Positions 1 through 13,700 of a stretch of 64,000 nt of DNA are shown piece by piece. The stretch is taken from positions 18,695,563-18,759,562 of the forward strand of contig NC_071348.1 in NCBI RefSeq assembly GCF_027744825.2, in the 5' to 3' direction. Below the pieces are notes generated by a model. That model made no database searches and was not told the DNA's origin. It worked only from the letters and a program-made list of their open reading frames with translations. The first letter of the stretch is position 1. Each line of letters opens with the position of its first letter. This DNA comes from Synchiropus splendidus (taxonomy: Eukaryota > Chordata > Actinopteri > Syngnathiformes > Callionymidae). A program made the position numbers and the translations under genes.

Positions 1-1589
1 CATTTCATGTTCTGAAGCTTCCCTGCAAAGTTATGGCACAATGCAGACAACGCGTTTTCAGCCTGAGATAAGGTCGATTCTGGAACGCCAAACGTAAAAA
101 TATTGATACGTTTGGAAAACACATTTCAAACAGCTTAGATTTGATGTGCAACTACTAGAAAGACCCTTTCTGCTGTAGTGGGAGGTGAAAATTTCAAGTT
201 CTGAAGATTCCTTGCAAAGTTATGGGACAATGCAGAAAACGATGTTTCATCCTGAGATAAGGTCGATTCCGGAACGCCAAACATAAAAATGTTGATAACT
301 TTCGAAAAACACTTCAGACAGCTTAGATTTGATGTGCAACTACTAGAAAGACCCTTTCTGCTATAGTGGGACCTGAAAATTTCATGTTCTGAAGCTTCCC
401 TGCAAAGTTATGGCACAATGCCGAAAACGCGTTTTCAGCCTGAGATAAGGTGGGTTCCGGAACGCCAAACATAAAAATGTTGATAACTTTCGAAAACCAC
501 TTCAGACAGCTTAGATTTCATGTGCAACTACTAGAAAGACCCTTTCTGCTATAGTGGGACCTGAAAATTTCATGTTCTGAAGCTTCCCTGCAAAGTTATG
601 GCACAATGCCGAAAACGCGCTTTCAGCCTGAGATAAGGTGGGTTTCGGAATGCCAAACATAAAAATGTTGATAATTTTGGAAAAACACTTCAGACAGCTT
701 AGATTTGATGTGCAACTACTAGAAAGACCCTTTCTGCTGTAGTGGGAGGTGAAAATTTCATGTTCTGAAGATTCCCTGCAAAGTTATGACACAATGCAGG
801 AAACGCGTTTTCAGCCTGAGATAAGGTCGATTCAGGAACACCAAACATAAAAATGTTGAAAACTTTCGAAAAACACTTCAGACAGCTTAGATTTGATTTG
901 CATCTACTAGAAAGACCCTTTCTGCTACAGTGGGACGTGAACATTTCATGTTCTGAAGCTTCCCTGCAAAGTTATGGCACAATGCAGAAAACGCGTTTTC
1001 AGCCTGAGATAAGGTAGATTCCGGAACGCCATACATAAAAATGTTTATAACTTTGGAAAAACACATCAGACAGCTTAGATTTGATGTGCAACTACGAGAA
1101 AGACCCTTTCTGCTATAGTGGGAGGTTAAAATTTCATGTTCGGAAGCTTCCATGCAAAGTTATGGCACAATGCAGACAACGCGATTTCAGCCTGAGATAA
1201 GGTCGATTCTGGAACGCCAAACATAAAAATGTTGATAACTTCCGAAAAACACTTCAGACAGCTTAGATTTGATGTGCAACTACTAGAAAGACCCTTTCTG
1301 CTATAGTGGGACGTGAAAATTTCATGTTCTGAAGCTTCCCTGCAAAGTTATGGCACAATGCAGAAATCGCGTTTTCAGCTTGAGATAAGGTGGGTTCCGA
1401 AACGCCAAACATAAAAATGTTGAGAACTTTCGAAAAACACTTCAGACAGCTTAGATTTGATGTGCAAATACTAGAAAGACCCTTTCTGCTATAGTGGGAC
1501 GTGAAAATTTCATGTTCTGAATCTTCCGTGCAAAGTTATGGGACAAAGCAGAAAACGATTTTTCATCCTGAAATAAGGTCGATTCCGGA

Positions 1590-2170
1590 ACGCCAAACAT
1601 AAAAATGTTGATAACTTTGGGAAAACACTTCAGACATCTTAGATTTGATGTGCAACTACTAGAAAGACCCTTTCTGGTACAGTGGGAGGTGAAAAATTCA
1701 TTTTCTGAAGCTTCCCTGCAAAGTTATGGGACAAAGCGTAAAAAGCGTTTTGTGCCTGAGATAAGGTCGATTCCGGAACGCCAAACATAAAAATGTTGAT
1801 AACTTTGGGAAAACACTTCAGACATCTTAGATTTGATGTGCAACTACAAGAAAGACCCTTTCTGCTATAGTGGGAGGTTAAAATTTCATGTTCGGAAGCT
1901 TCCATGCAAAGTTATGGCACAATGCAGACAACGCGTTTTCAGCATGAGATAAGGTCGATTCCGGAACGCCAAACATAAAAATGTTGATAACTTTCGAAAA
2001 ACACTACAGACAGCTTAGATTTGTAATGCAACCACTAGAAAGACCCTTTCTGCTATAGTGGGAGGTGAAAATTTCATATTCTGCAGCTTTCCTGCAAAGT
2101 GATGGCAAAATGCAAAAAAAGCGTTTAGAGCCTGAGATAAGGTCGATTCAGGAACGCCAAAAATAAAAAT
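1590..2170 (+). repeat. Older 5-monomer-spaced duplication, copy 1
   Basis: This run of about three monomers reappears 940 bases (5 x 188) downstream with some differences. Shared rare variants include GGACAAAGCGTAAAAAGCG-type ends (near 1730 and 2670), CACTACAGACAG with TTTGTAATGCAAC (near 2002 and 2942), and CATATTCTGCAGC with GTGATGGCAAAATG (near 2075 and 3015). The following variant, CAAAAAAAGCGTTTAGAG at 2110, recurs at 3241, one monomer later than expected, so the second copy gained a monomer. Confidence 0.8.
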
Positions 2171-2529
2171 GTTGATAACTTTGGAAAAACACTTCAGACA
2201 GCTTAGATTTGATGTGCAACTACTAGAAAGACCCTTTCTGCTATAGTGGGACGTGAAAATTTCATGTTCTGAAGCTTCCCTGCAAAGTTTTGGCACAATG
2301 CAGAAAACGCGTTTTCGGCTTGAGATAAGGTGGGTTCCGAAACGCCAAACATAAAAATGTTGATAACTTTCGAAAAACACTTCAGACAGCTTAGATTTGA
2401 TGTGCAAATACTAGAAAGACCCTCTCTGCTATAGTGGGACGTGAAAATTTCATGTTCTGAAGCTTCCCTGCAAAGTTATGGCACAATGCCGAAAACGCGT
2501 ATTCAACATGAGATAAGGTGGGTTCCAGA

Positions 2530-3300
2530 ACGCCAAACATAAAAATGTTGATATCTTTGGAAAAACACTTCAGACAGCTTAGATTTGATGTGCAACTAGT
2601 AGAAAAACCCTTTCTGCAATCGTGGGAGGTGAAAATTTCATTTTCTGAAGCTTCCCTGCAAAGTTATGCCACAAAGCGTAAAAAGCGTTTTCTGCATGAG
2701 ATAAGGTCGATTCTGGAACGCCAAACATAAAAATGTTGATAACTTTGGGAAAACACTTCAGACATCTTAGATTTGATGTGCAACTTCAAGAAAGACCCTT
2801 TCTGCTATAGTGGGAGGTTAAAATTTCATGTTCGGAAGCTTCCATGCAAAGTTATGGCACAATGTAGACAACGCGTTTTCCGCCTGAGATAAGGTCGATT
2901 CCGGAACGCCAAACATAAAAATGTTGATAACTTTCGAAAAACACTACAGACAGCTTAGATTTGTAATGCAACTACTAGAAAGACCCTTTCTGCTATAGTG
3001 GGAGGTGAAAATTTCATATTCTGCAGCTTTCCTGCAAAGTGATGGCAAAATGTAGAAAACACGTTTTCAGCCTGAGAAAAGGTTGATTCCGGAACACCAA
3101 ACATAAGAATGTTGATAACTTTGGAAAAACACATCAGACAGGTTAGATTTGATGTGCAACTACTAGAAAGACCCTTTCTGCTATAGTGGGAGGTTAAAAT
3201 TTCGTGTTCTGAAGCTTCCCTCCAAAGTTATGGCACAATGCAAAAAAAGCGTTTAGAGCCTGAGATAAGGTCGATTCAGGAACGCCAAACATAAAAATGT
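2530..3300 (+). repeat. Older 5-monomer-spaced duplication, copy 2
   Basis: This is the partner of 1590-2170, offset by 940 bases and then by about 1,131 bases after an extra monomer near 3060-3240. The shared rare variants are listed with copy 1. It is more diverged than the 5,258-bp duplication and therefore looks older. Confidence 0.78.
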
Positions 3301-4686
3301 TGAAAACTTTCAAAAAACACTTCAGACAGCTTAGATTTGATGTGCAAGTATGAGAAAGACCCTTTCTGCTATAATGGGAATTGAAAATTTCATGTTCTGA
3401 AGCTTCCCTCCAAAGTTATGGCACAATGCAAAAAAAGCGTTTACAGCGTGAGATAAGGTTGATTCCGGAATGCCAAACATAAATATGTTGATAACTTTGG
3501 AAAAACACTTCAGACAGCTTAGATTTGATGTGCAACTACAAGAAAGACCCATTCTGCTATAGTGGGAGTTAAAAATTTCATGTTCTGAAGCTTCCCTGCA
3601 AAGTTATGGCACATTGTAGAAAACGCGTTTTCAGCCTGAGATAAGGTCGATTCAGGAACGCCAAACATAAAAATGTTGATAACTTTGGAAAAACACTTCA
3701 GACAGCTTAGATTTGATGCGCAACTAATAGAAAGACCCTTTCTGCTACAGTGGGATTTGAAAATTTCATGTTCTGAAGCTTCCCTGCAAAGTAATGGCAC
3801 AATGCGTAAAACGCGTTTTCAGCCTGAGATAAGGTGGGTTCCGTAACGCCAAACAAAAAAATGTTGGTAACTTTCGAAAAACACTTCAGACAGCTTAGAT
3901 TTGATGTGCAACTACTAGAAAGACCCTTTCTGCTATAGTGGGAGGTTAAAATTTCAAGTTCTGCAGCTTTCCTCCAAAGTTATGGCACAATTCAGAAAAC
4001 GCGCTCTCAGCCTGAGATAAGGTGGGTTCCGGAACGCCAAACAAAAAAATGTTGATAACTTTCGAAAAACACTTCAGACAGCTTAGATTTGATGTGCAAG
4101 TACGAGAAAGACCTTTTCTGCTATAGTGGGAGGTGAAAATTTCAAGTTCTGAAGCTTTATGCAAAGTTATGGCACAATGCGTCAAACCCGTTTTCAGCCT
4201 GAGATAAGGTCGATTCCGGAACGCCAAACACAAAAATGTTGATAACTTTGGAAAAACACTTCAGACACCTTAGATTTCACGTGAAACTACTAGAAATACC
4301 CTCTCTGCAATAGTGGGAGGTTAAAATATCATATTTTGAAGCTTCCCTGAAAAGTTATGGCACAATGCAGAAAACGCGTTTTCAGCCTGAGATAAGGTGG
4401 GTTCCGTAACGCCAAACAAAAAAATGTTGATAACTTTGGAAAAACACTTCAGACACCTTAGATTTCACGTGAAACTACTAGAAATACCCTTTCTGCTATA
4501 GTGGGAGGTGAAAATTTCATGTTCTGAAGCTTGATGCAAAGTTGTGGCACAATGCGTAAAACGCGTTTTCAGCCTGAGATAAGGTCGATTCCGGAACGCC
4601 AAACATAAAAATGTTGATAAGTTTGGAAAAACACTTCAGACAGCTTAGCTTTGATGTGCAACCACTAGAAAGACCATTTCTGCTGT

Positions 4687-5060
4687 AGTGGGATGTGAAA
4701 ATTTCATGTTCTGAAGCTTCCCTGCAAAGTTGTGGCACAATGCAGAAAACACGTTTTCAGCCTGAGATAAGGTCGATTCCGGAACGCCAAACATAAAAAT
4801 GTAGATAACTTTGGAAAAACACTTCAGACAGCTTAGATTTGATGTGCAACTACTAGAAAGACCCTTTCTGCTATAGTGGGATGTGTAAATTTCATTTTCT
4901 GAAGTTTCCCTGCAAAGTTATGGCACAATGCGTAAAACGCGTTTTCAGCCTGACATAAGGTCGATTCCGGAACGCCAAACATAAAAAAGTTGATAACTTT
5001 TGAAATACACTTCAGACAGCTTAGATTTGATTTGCAACTACTAGAAAGACCCTTTCTGCT
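4687..5060 (+). repeat. 4-monomer-spaced duplication, copy 1
   Basis: This stretch matches 5439-5812 at an offset of 752 bases (4 x 188). Shared variants include GTTGTGGCACAATGCAG with AACACG, AAATGTAGATAAC, CATTTTCTGAAGTTTCC, ATAAAAAAGTT and TTTTGAAATACAC. A few substitutions separate the copies. It shows that the array just left of the 5,258-bp block had already been amplified in small steps. Confidence 0.78.
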
Positions 5061-5438
5061 ATAGTGGGAGGAGAAAATTTCATGTTCTGAGGCATCCCTG
5101 CAAAGTTTTGGCACAATGCAGAAAACACGTTTTCAGCCTGAGATACGATGGGTTCCGGAATGCCAAACATAAAAATGTTGATAAGTTTGGAAAAACACTT
5201 CAGACAGCTTAGCTTTGATGTGCAACTACTAGAAAGACCCTTTCTGCTATAGTGGGAGGTGAAAATTTTATGTTCTGAAGCTCCCCTGCAAAGTTATGGC
5301 ACAATGCGTAAAACGTGTTTTCAGCCTGAGATAAGGTCGATTCCGGAACGCCAAACATAAAAAAGTTGATAACTTTTGAAATACACTTCAGGCCGCTTAC
5401 ATTTGACGTGCAACTACTAGAAAGACCCTTTCTGCTAT

Positions 5439-5812
5439 AGTGGGATGTGAAAATTTCATGTTCTGAAGCTTCCCTGCAAAGTTGTGGCACAATGCAGAAA
5501 ACACGTTTTCAGCCTGAGATAAGGTCGATTCCGGAACGCCAAACATAAAAATGTAGATAACTTTGGAAAAACACTTCAGACAGCTTAGATTTGATGTGCA
5601 ACTACTAGAAAGACCCGTTCTGCTATAGTGGGATGTGAAAATTTCATTTTCTGAAGTTTCCCTGCAAAGTAATGGCACAATGCGTAAAACGCGTTTTCAG
5701 CCTGACACAAGGTCGATTCCGGAACGCCAAACATAAAAAAGTTAATAACTTTTGAAATACACTTCAGACCGCTTACATTTGATGTGCAACTACTAGAAAG
5801 ACCCTTTCTGCT
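5439..5812 (+). repeat. 4-monomer-spaced duplication, copy 2
   Basis: This is the partner of 4687-5060 at an offset of 752 bases. It overlaps the left edge of the 5,258-bp block, so these variants occur a third time near 10,700-11,070. Confidence 0.76.
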
Positions 5813-8800
5813 ATAGTGGGAGGAGAAAATTTTATGTTCTGAAGCTCCCCTGCAAAGTTATGGCACAATGCGTAAAACGCGTTTTCAGCCTGAGATAAGG
5901 TGGGTTCCCGAACGCCAAACATAAAAAATGTTGAAAACTTTGGAAGAACACTTCAGACAGCTTAGATTTGATGTACAACTACTAGAAAGACCCTTTCTGC
6001 TATAGCGCAAGTTTAAAATTTCATGTTCTGAAGCTTCCCTGCAAAGTTATGGCACAATGCAGAAAACGCGTTTTCAGCCTGAGATAAGGTGGGTTCCGAA
6101 ACGCCAAACGTAAAAATGTTGATCACTTTGGAAAAACACTTCAGACAGCTTAGATTTGATGTGCAACTACTAGAAAGACCCTTTTTGCTATAGTGGGACG
6201 TCAAATTTTCATGTTCTGAAGCTTGCCTGGAAAGTTATGGGACAATGCAGAAAATGATTTTTCATCCTGAGATAAGTTCGATTCCGGAACGCCAAACATA
6301 AAAATGTTGATAACTTTGGAAAAACACTTCAGACAGCTTAGATTTGACGTTCAACTACTAGAAAGACCCTTTCTGTTATAGTGGGAGGTGAACATTTCAT
6401 TTTCTGAAGCTTCCCTGCAAAGTTATGGCACAATGCAGACAACGCGTTTTCAGCCTGAGATAAGGTCGATTCTGGAACGCCAAACATAAAAATGTTGATA
6501 ACTTTCGAAAACCACTTCAAACAGCTTAAATTTGATGTGCAACTATTAGAAAGACCCTTTCTGCTATAGTGGGAGTTGAAAATTTCATGTTCTGAAGCTT
6601 CCTTACAAAGTTATGGCACAATGCAGAAAATGCGTTTTCAGCCTGAGATAAGGTTGATTCCGGAACGCCAATCATAAAAATGTTGATAACTTTGGAAAAA
6701 CACTTCAGACAGCTTAGATTTGATGTGCAACTACGAGAAAGACCCTTTCTGCTATAGTGGGAGGTGAAAATTTCATGTTCTGAAGCTTCCCTGCAAAGTT
6801 ATGGCACAATGCGTAAAACGCGTTTTCAGCCTGAGATAAGGTCGATTCCGGTACGCCATACATAAAAATGTTGATAACTTTGGAAAAACACTTCAGACAG
6901 CTTCGATTTGATGTGCAACTACTAGAAGGACCCTTTCTGCTATAGTGGGAGGTGAACATTTCATGTTCTGAGGCTTCCCTGAGAAGTTATGGCACAATGC
7001 AGAAAACTCGTTTTCAGCCTGAGATAAGGTGGGTTCCGAAACGCAAAACGTAAAAATGTTGATCACTTTGGAATAACACTTCAGAGAGCTTAGATTTGAT
7101 GTGCAACTACTAGAAAGACCTTTTCTGCTATAGTGGTAGGTTAAAATTTCATGTTCGGAGGCTTCCATGCAAAGTTATGGCACAATGCAGACAACGCATT
7201 TTCAGCCTGAGATAAGGTCGATTCTGGAACGCCAAACATAAAAATATTGATAACTTTCGAAAAACACTTCAGACAGCTTAGATTTGATGTACAACTACTA
7301 GAAAGACCCTTTCTGCTATAGTGGGAGGTGAACATTTCATGTTCTGAAGCTTCCCTGAGAAGTTATGGCACATTGCTGAAAACGCGTTTTCAGCCTGAGA
7401 TAAGGTGGGTTCCGGAACGCCAAGCGTAAAAATGTTGATAACTTTGGAACAACACTTCAGACAGCTTAGATTTGATGTGCAACTACTAGAAAGACCCTTT
7501 CTGCTATAGTGGGAGGTGAAAATTTCATTTTCTGAAGCTTCCCTGCAAAGTTATGGTACAATGCAGACAACGCGTTTTCAGCCTGAGATAAGGTCGATTC
7601 TGGAACGCCAAACATAAAAATGTTGATAACTTTCGAAAAACACTTCAGACAGCTTAGATTTGATGTGCAACTACTAGAAAGACCCTTTCTGCTATAGTGG
7701 GAGGTGAAATTTTCATTTTCTGAAGCTTCCCCGCAAAGTTATGGCACAAAGCGTAAAAAGCGTCTTCAGCCTGTGACAAGGTCGATTCCGGTACGCCAAA
7801 CATAAAAATGTTGATAACTTTGGAAAAACACTTCAGAAAGCTTAGATTTGATGTGTAACTACTAGAAGGACCCTTTCTGCTATAGTGGGAGGTTAGAATT
7901 TCATGTTCTGAAGCTTCCCTGCAAAGATATGGCACAATGCAGAAAATGCGTTTTCAGCCTGAGATAAGGTGGGTTCCGGAACGCCAAACATAAAAATGTT
8001 GATAACTTTGGAAAAACACTTCAGACAGCTTAGATTTGATGTGCAACTACGAGAAAGACCCTTTCTGCTATAGTGGGAGGTGAACATTTCATGTTCTGAA
8101 GCTTCCCTGCAAAGTTATGGCACAATGCGTTAAACGCGTTTTCAGCCTGAGATAAGGTCGATTCCGGAACGCCATACATAAAAATGTTGATAACTTTCGA
8201 AAAACACTTCAGACAGCTTCGATTTGATGTGCAACTACTAGAAAGACCCTTTCTGCTGTAGTGGTAGGTTAAAATTTCATTTTCGGAAGCTTCCATGCAA
8301 AGTTATGGCACATTGCAGACAACACGTTTTCAGCCTGAGATAAGGTCGATTCTGGAACGCCAAACATAAAAATGTTGATAACTTTCGAAAAACACTTCAG
8401 ACAGCTTAGATTTGATGTGCAACTACTAGAAAGACCCTTTCTGCTATAGGGGGAGGTGAAAAATTTCATTTTCTGAAGCTTCCCTGAAAAGTTATGGCAC
8501 AATGCGTAAAATGCGTTTTCAGCCTGAGATTAGGTCGATTCCAGAACGCCAAACATAAAAATTTTGATAACTATGGAAAAACACTTCAGACAGCTTAGAT
8601 TTGATGTGCAACTACTAGAAAGACCCTTTCTGCTATAGTGGGAGGTGAACATTTCATTTTCTGAAGCTTCCCTGAGAAGTTATGGCACAATGTGTAAAAC
8701 GCGTTTTCAGCCTGAGATAAGGTCGATTACTGAACGCTAAACATAAAAATGTTGATAACTTTGGAAAAACACTTCAGACAGCTTAGATTTGATGTGCAAC

Positions 8801-10707
8801 TACTAGAAAGACCCTTTCTGCTATAGTGTTAGGTCAAAATTTCAAGTTCTGAAGCTTCCCTGGAAAGTTATGGGACAATGCAAAAAACAATTTTTCATCC
8901 TGAGATACGGTCGATTCTGTAACGCCAAAGATTAAAATGTTGATAACTTTGGAAAAACACTTCAGACAGCTTAGATTTGAAGTGCAACTACTAGAAAGAC
9001 CCTTTCTGCTATAGTGGGATGTGAACATTTCACGTTCGGAAGCTTCCCTGAGAAGTTATAGCACAATGCAGAAAAAGCGTTTTCAGCCTGAGATAAGGTC
9101 GATTCCGGAACGCCAAACATTAAAATGTTGATAACTTTGGAAAAACACTTCAGACAGCTTAGATTTGATGTGCAACTACTAGAAAGACCCTTTCTGCTAT
9201 AGTGGGAGGTGAACATTTCATGTTCTGAAGCTTCCATGAGAAGTTATGGCACAATGCAGAAAACGCGTTTTCAGCCTGAGATAAGGTGGGTTCCGAAACG
9301 CAAAACGTAAAAATGTTGATCACTTTGGAATAACACTTCAGACATCTTAGATTTGATGTGCAACTACTAGAAAGACCCATTCTGCTATAGTGGGAGGTGA
9401 AAATTTCATGTTCTAAAGGTTCCCTGCAAAGTTATGGCACAATGCGTAAAACGCGTTTTCAGCCAGATAAAAGGTCGATTCCGGAACGCCAAACATTAAA
9501 ATGTTGATAACTTTCGAAAAACACTTCAGACAGATTAGATTTGATGTGCAACTACTAGAAAGAGCCTTTCTGCTACAGTGGGTGGTTAAAATTCCATGTT
9601 CTGAAGCTTCACTGCAAAGTTATGGCACAATGCAGAAAACGCGTTTTCGGCCTGAGATAAGGTGGGTTCCGGAACGCCAAAGTTGATAACTTTGGAAAAA
9701 ACATTTCAGACAGCTTAGATTTGATGTGCAACTACTAAAAAGACCCTTTCTGCTATAGTGGGAGGTGAAACTTTCATGTTCTGAAGCTTTCCTTCAAAGT
9801 TATGGCACAATGCAGAAAACGCGTTTTCAGCCTGAGACAAGATGGGTTCCAGAACGGCAAACATAAAAATGTTGATGACTTTCGAAAAACACTTCAGACA
9901 GATTAGATTTGATGTGCAACCACTAGAAAGACCTTTTCTGCTATTGTGGGAAGTGAAAATTGCATGTTCTGAAGCTTCCCTGCAAAGTTATGGGACAATG
10001 CAGAAAACGCATTTTCAGCCTGAGATAAGGTTGTTTCCGGAACGCCAGACGTAAAAATGTTGATAACTTTGGAAAAACACTTCAGACAGCTTATATTTGA
10101 TGTGCAACTACTAGAAAGACCCTTTCTGCTGTAGTGGGAGGTGAAAATTTCATGTTCTGAAGCTTTCCTTCAAAGTTATGGGACAATGCAGAAAACGCAT
10201 TTTCAGCCTGAGATAAGGTGGGTTCCGGAACGCCAAACATAAAAATGTTGATAACTTTCGAGAAACACTTCAGACAGATTAGATTTGATGTGCAACTATT
10301 AGAAAGACCCTGTTTGTCAAAGTGGGAGCTGAAAATTTTATGTTCTGATGCTTCCCTGCAAAGTTAAGGAACAATGCAGAAAACGCGTTTTCAGCCAGAG
10401 ATAAGGTGGGTTCCGGAACGCCAAACATAAAAATGTTGATAACTTTGGAAAAACACTTCAGACAGCTTAGATTTGATGTGCAACTACTAGAAAGAGCCTT
10501 TCTGCTACAGTGGGTGGTTAAAATTTCATGTTCTGAAGCTTCCCTGCAAAGTTATGTCATAAAGCAGAAAACGCGTTTTCAGCCAGAGATAAGGTGGGTT
10601 CCGGAACGCCAAACTTAAAAATGTTGATAACTTTGGAAAAACACTTCAGACAGCTTAGATTTGATGTGCAACTACTAGAAAGACCCTTTCTGCTACAGTG
10701 GGAGGTT
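5450..10707 (+). repeat. 28-monomer block, copy 1 of a 5,258-bp tandem duplication
   Basis: This is the first of two adjacent copies of the same 5,258-bp run of satellite. All idiosyncratic monomer variants in this block reappear exactly 5,258 bases later, for example the 9-bp deletion near 9,681 and the variants at 6,013, 7,141, 8,269 and 9,842. I saw no difference in the stretches compared. The length is 28 monomers less 6 bases, reflecting indels inside the block. The left limit is set by the first mismatch at 5449 (G) against 10707 (T). The junction sits in 34 bases shared by 5450-5483, 10708-10741 and 15966-15999, as expected for unequal exchange between misaligned monomers. An assembly duplication is the alternative. 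Confidence 0.93.
9671..9690 (+). other. Monomer junction with a 9-bp deletion (copy 1)
   Basis: The usual CCAAACATAAAAATGTTGATA is shortened to CCAAAGTTGATA, which removes 9 bases of the A-rich motif and makes this monomer about 179 bp. The same deletion recurs at 14929-14948 in the second copy of the 5,258-bp block. It is the main reason that block is shorter than 28 full monomers. Confidence 0.9.
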
Positions 10708-13700
10708 AAAATTTCATGTTCTGAAGCTTCCCTGCAAAGTTGTGGCACAATGCAGAAAACACGTTTTCAGCCTGAGATAAGGTCGATTCCGGAACGCCAA
10801 ACATAAAAATGTAGATAACTTTGGAAAAACACTTCAGACAGCTTAGATTTGATGTGCAACTACTAGAAAGACCCGTTCTGCTATAGTGGGATGTGAAAAT
10901 TTCATTTTCTGAAGTTTCCCTGCAAAGTAATGGCACAATGCGTAAAACGCGTTTTCAGCCTGACACAAGGTCGATTCCGGAACGCCAAACATAAAAAAGT
11001 TAATAACTTTTGAAATACACTTCAGACCGCTTACATTTGATGTGCAACTACTAGAAAGACCCTTTCTGCTATAGTGGGAGGAGAAAATTTTATGTTCTGA
11101 AGCTCCCCTGCAAAGTTATGGCACAATGCGTAAAACGCGTTTTCAGCCTGAGATAAGGTGGGTTCCCGAACGCCAAACATAAAAAATGTTGAAAACTTTG
11201 GAAGAACACTTCAGACAGCTTAGATTTGATGTACAACTACTAGAAAGACCCTTTCTGCTATAGCGCAAGTTTAAAATTTCATGTTCTGAAGCTTCCCTGC
11301 AAAGTTATGGCACAATGCAGAAAACGCGTTTTCAGCCTGAGATAAGGTGGGTTCCGAAACGCCAAACGTAAAAATGTTGATCACTTTGGAAAAACACTTC
11401 AGACAGCTTAGATTTGATGTGCAACTACTAGAAAGACCCTTTTTGCTATAGTGGGACGTCAAATTTTCATGTTCTGAAGCTTGCCTGGAAAGTTATGGGA
11501 CAATGCAGAAAATGATTTTTCATCCTGAGATAAGTTCGATTCCGGAACGCCAAACATAAAAATGTTGATAACTTTGGAAAAACACTTCAGACAGCTTAGA
11601 TTTGACGTTCAACTACTAGAAAGACCCTTTCTGTTATAGTGGGAGGTGAACATTTCATTTTCTGAAGCTTCCCTGCAAAGTTATGGCACAATGCAGACAA
11701 CGCGTTTTCAGCCTGAGATAAGGTCGATTCTGGAACGCCAAACATAAAAATGTTGATAACTTTCGAAAACCACTTCAAACAGCTTAAATTTGATGTGCAA
11801 CTATTAGAAAGACCCTTTCTGCTATAGTGGGAGTTGAAAATTTCATGTTCTGAAGCTTCCTTACAAAGTTATGGCACAATGCAGAAAATGCGTTTTCAGC
11901 CTGAGATAAGGTTGATTCCGGAACGCCAATCATAAAAATGTTGATAACTTTGGAAAAACACTTCAGACAGCTTAGATTTGATGTGCAACTACGAGAAAGA
12001 CCCTTTCTGCTATAGTGGGAGGTGAAAATTTCATGTTCTGAAGCTTCCCTGCAAAGTTATGGCACAATGCGTAAAACGCGTTTTCAGCCTGAGATAAGGT
12101 CGATTCCGGTACGCCATACATAAAAATGTTGATAACTTTGGAAAAACACTTCAGACAGCTTCGATTTGATGTGCAACTACTAGAAGGACCCTTTCTGCTA
12201 TAGTGGGAGGTGAACATTTCATGTTCTGAGGCTTCCCTGAGAAGTTATGGCACAATGCAGAAAACTCGTTTTCAGCCTGAGATAAGGTGGGTTCCGAAAC
12301 GCAAAACGTAAAAATGTTGATCACTTTGGAATAACACTTCAGAGAGCTTAGATTTGATGTGCAACTACTAGAAAGACCTTTTCTGCTATAGTGGTAGGTT
12401 AAAATTTCATGTTCGGAGGCTTCCATGCAAAGTTATGGCACAATGCAGACAACGCATTTTCAGCCTGAGATAAGGTCGATTCTGGAACGCCAAACATAAA
12501 AATATTGATAACTTTCGAAAAACACTTCAGACAGCTTAGATTTGATGTACAACTACTAGAAAGACCCTTTCTGCTATAGTGGGAGGTGAACATTTCATGT
12601 TCTGAAGCTTCCCTGAGAAGTTATGGCACATTGCTGAAAACGCGTTTTCAGCCTGAGATAAGGTGGGTTCCGGAACGCCAAGCGTAAAAATGTTGATAAC
12701 TTTGGAACAACACTTCAGACAGCTTAGATTTGATGTGCAACTACTAGAAAGACCCTTTCTGCTATAGTGGGAGGTGAAAATTTCATTTTCTGAAGCTTCC
12801 CTGCAAAGTTATGGTACAATGCAGACAACGCGTTTTCAGCCTGAGATAAGGTCGATTCTGGAACGCCAAACATAAAAATGTTGATAACTTTCGAAAAACA
12901 CTTCAGACAGCTTAGATTTGATGTGCAACTACTAGAAAGACCCTTTCTGCTATAGTGGGAGGTGAAATTTTCATTTTCTGAAGCTTCCCCGCAAAGTTAT
13001 GGCACAAAGCGTAAAAAGCGTCTTCAGCCTGTGACAAGGTCGATTCCGGTACGCCAAACATAAAAATGTTGATAACTTTGGAAAAACACTTCAGAAAGCT
13101 TAGATTTGATGTGTAACTACTAGAAGGACCCTTTCTGCTATAGTGGGAGGTTAGAATTTCATGTTCTGAAGCTTCCCTGCAAAGATATGGCACAATGCAG
13201 AAAATGCGTTTTCAGCCTGAGATAAGGTGGGTTCCGGAACGCCAAACATAAAAATGTTGATAACTTTGGAAAAACACTTCAGACAGCTTAGATTTGATGT
13301 GCAACTACGAGAAAGACCCTTTCTGCTATAGTGGGAGGTGAACATTTCATGTTCTGAAGCTTCCCTGCAAAGTTATGGCACAATGCGTTAAACGCGTTTT
13401 CAGCCTGAGATAAGGTCGATTCCGGAACGCCATACATAAAAATGTTGATAACTTTCGAAAAACACTTCAGACAGCTTCGATTTGATGTGCAACTACTAGA
13501 AAGACCCTTTCTGCTGTAGTGGTAGGTTAAAATTTCATTTTCGGAAGCTTCCATGCAAAGTTATGGCACATTGCAGACAACACGTTTTCAGCCTGAGATA
13601 AGGTCGATTCTGGAACGCCAAACATAAAAATGTTGATAACTTTCGAAAAACACTTCAGACAGCTTAGATTTGATGTGCAACTACTAGAAAGACCCTTTCT

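Noticed and set aside
841..880. CENP-B box (nTTCGnnnnAnnCGGGn) in the TTTCGAAAAACACTTC variant.
   Set aside because: Only the left half (TTCG, then A and C at the right distance) fits. The required CGGG half is CTTC. No full match was seen on either strand in the monomers read.
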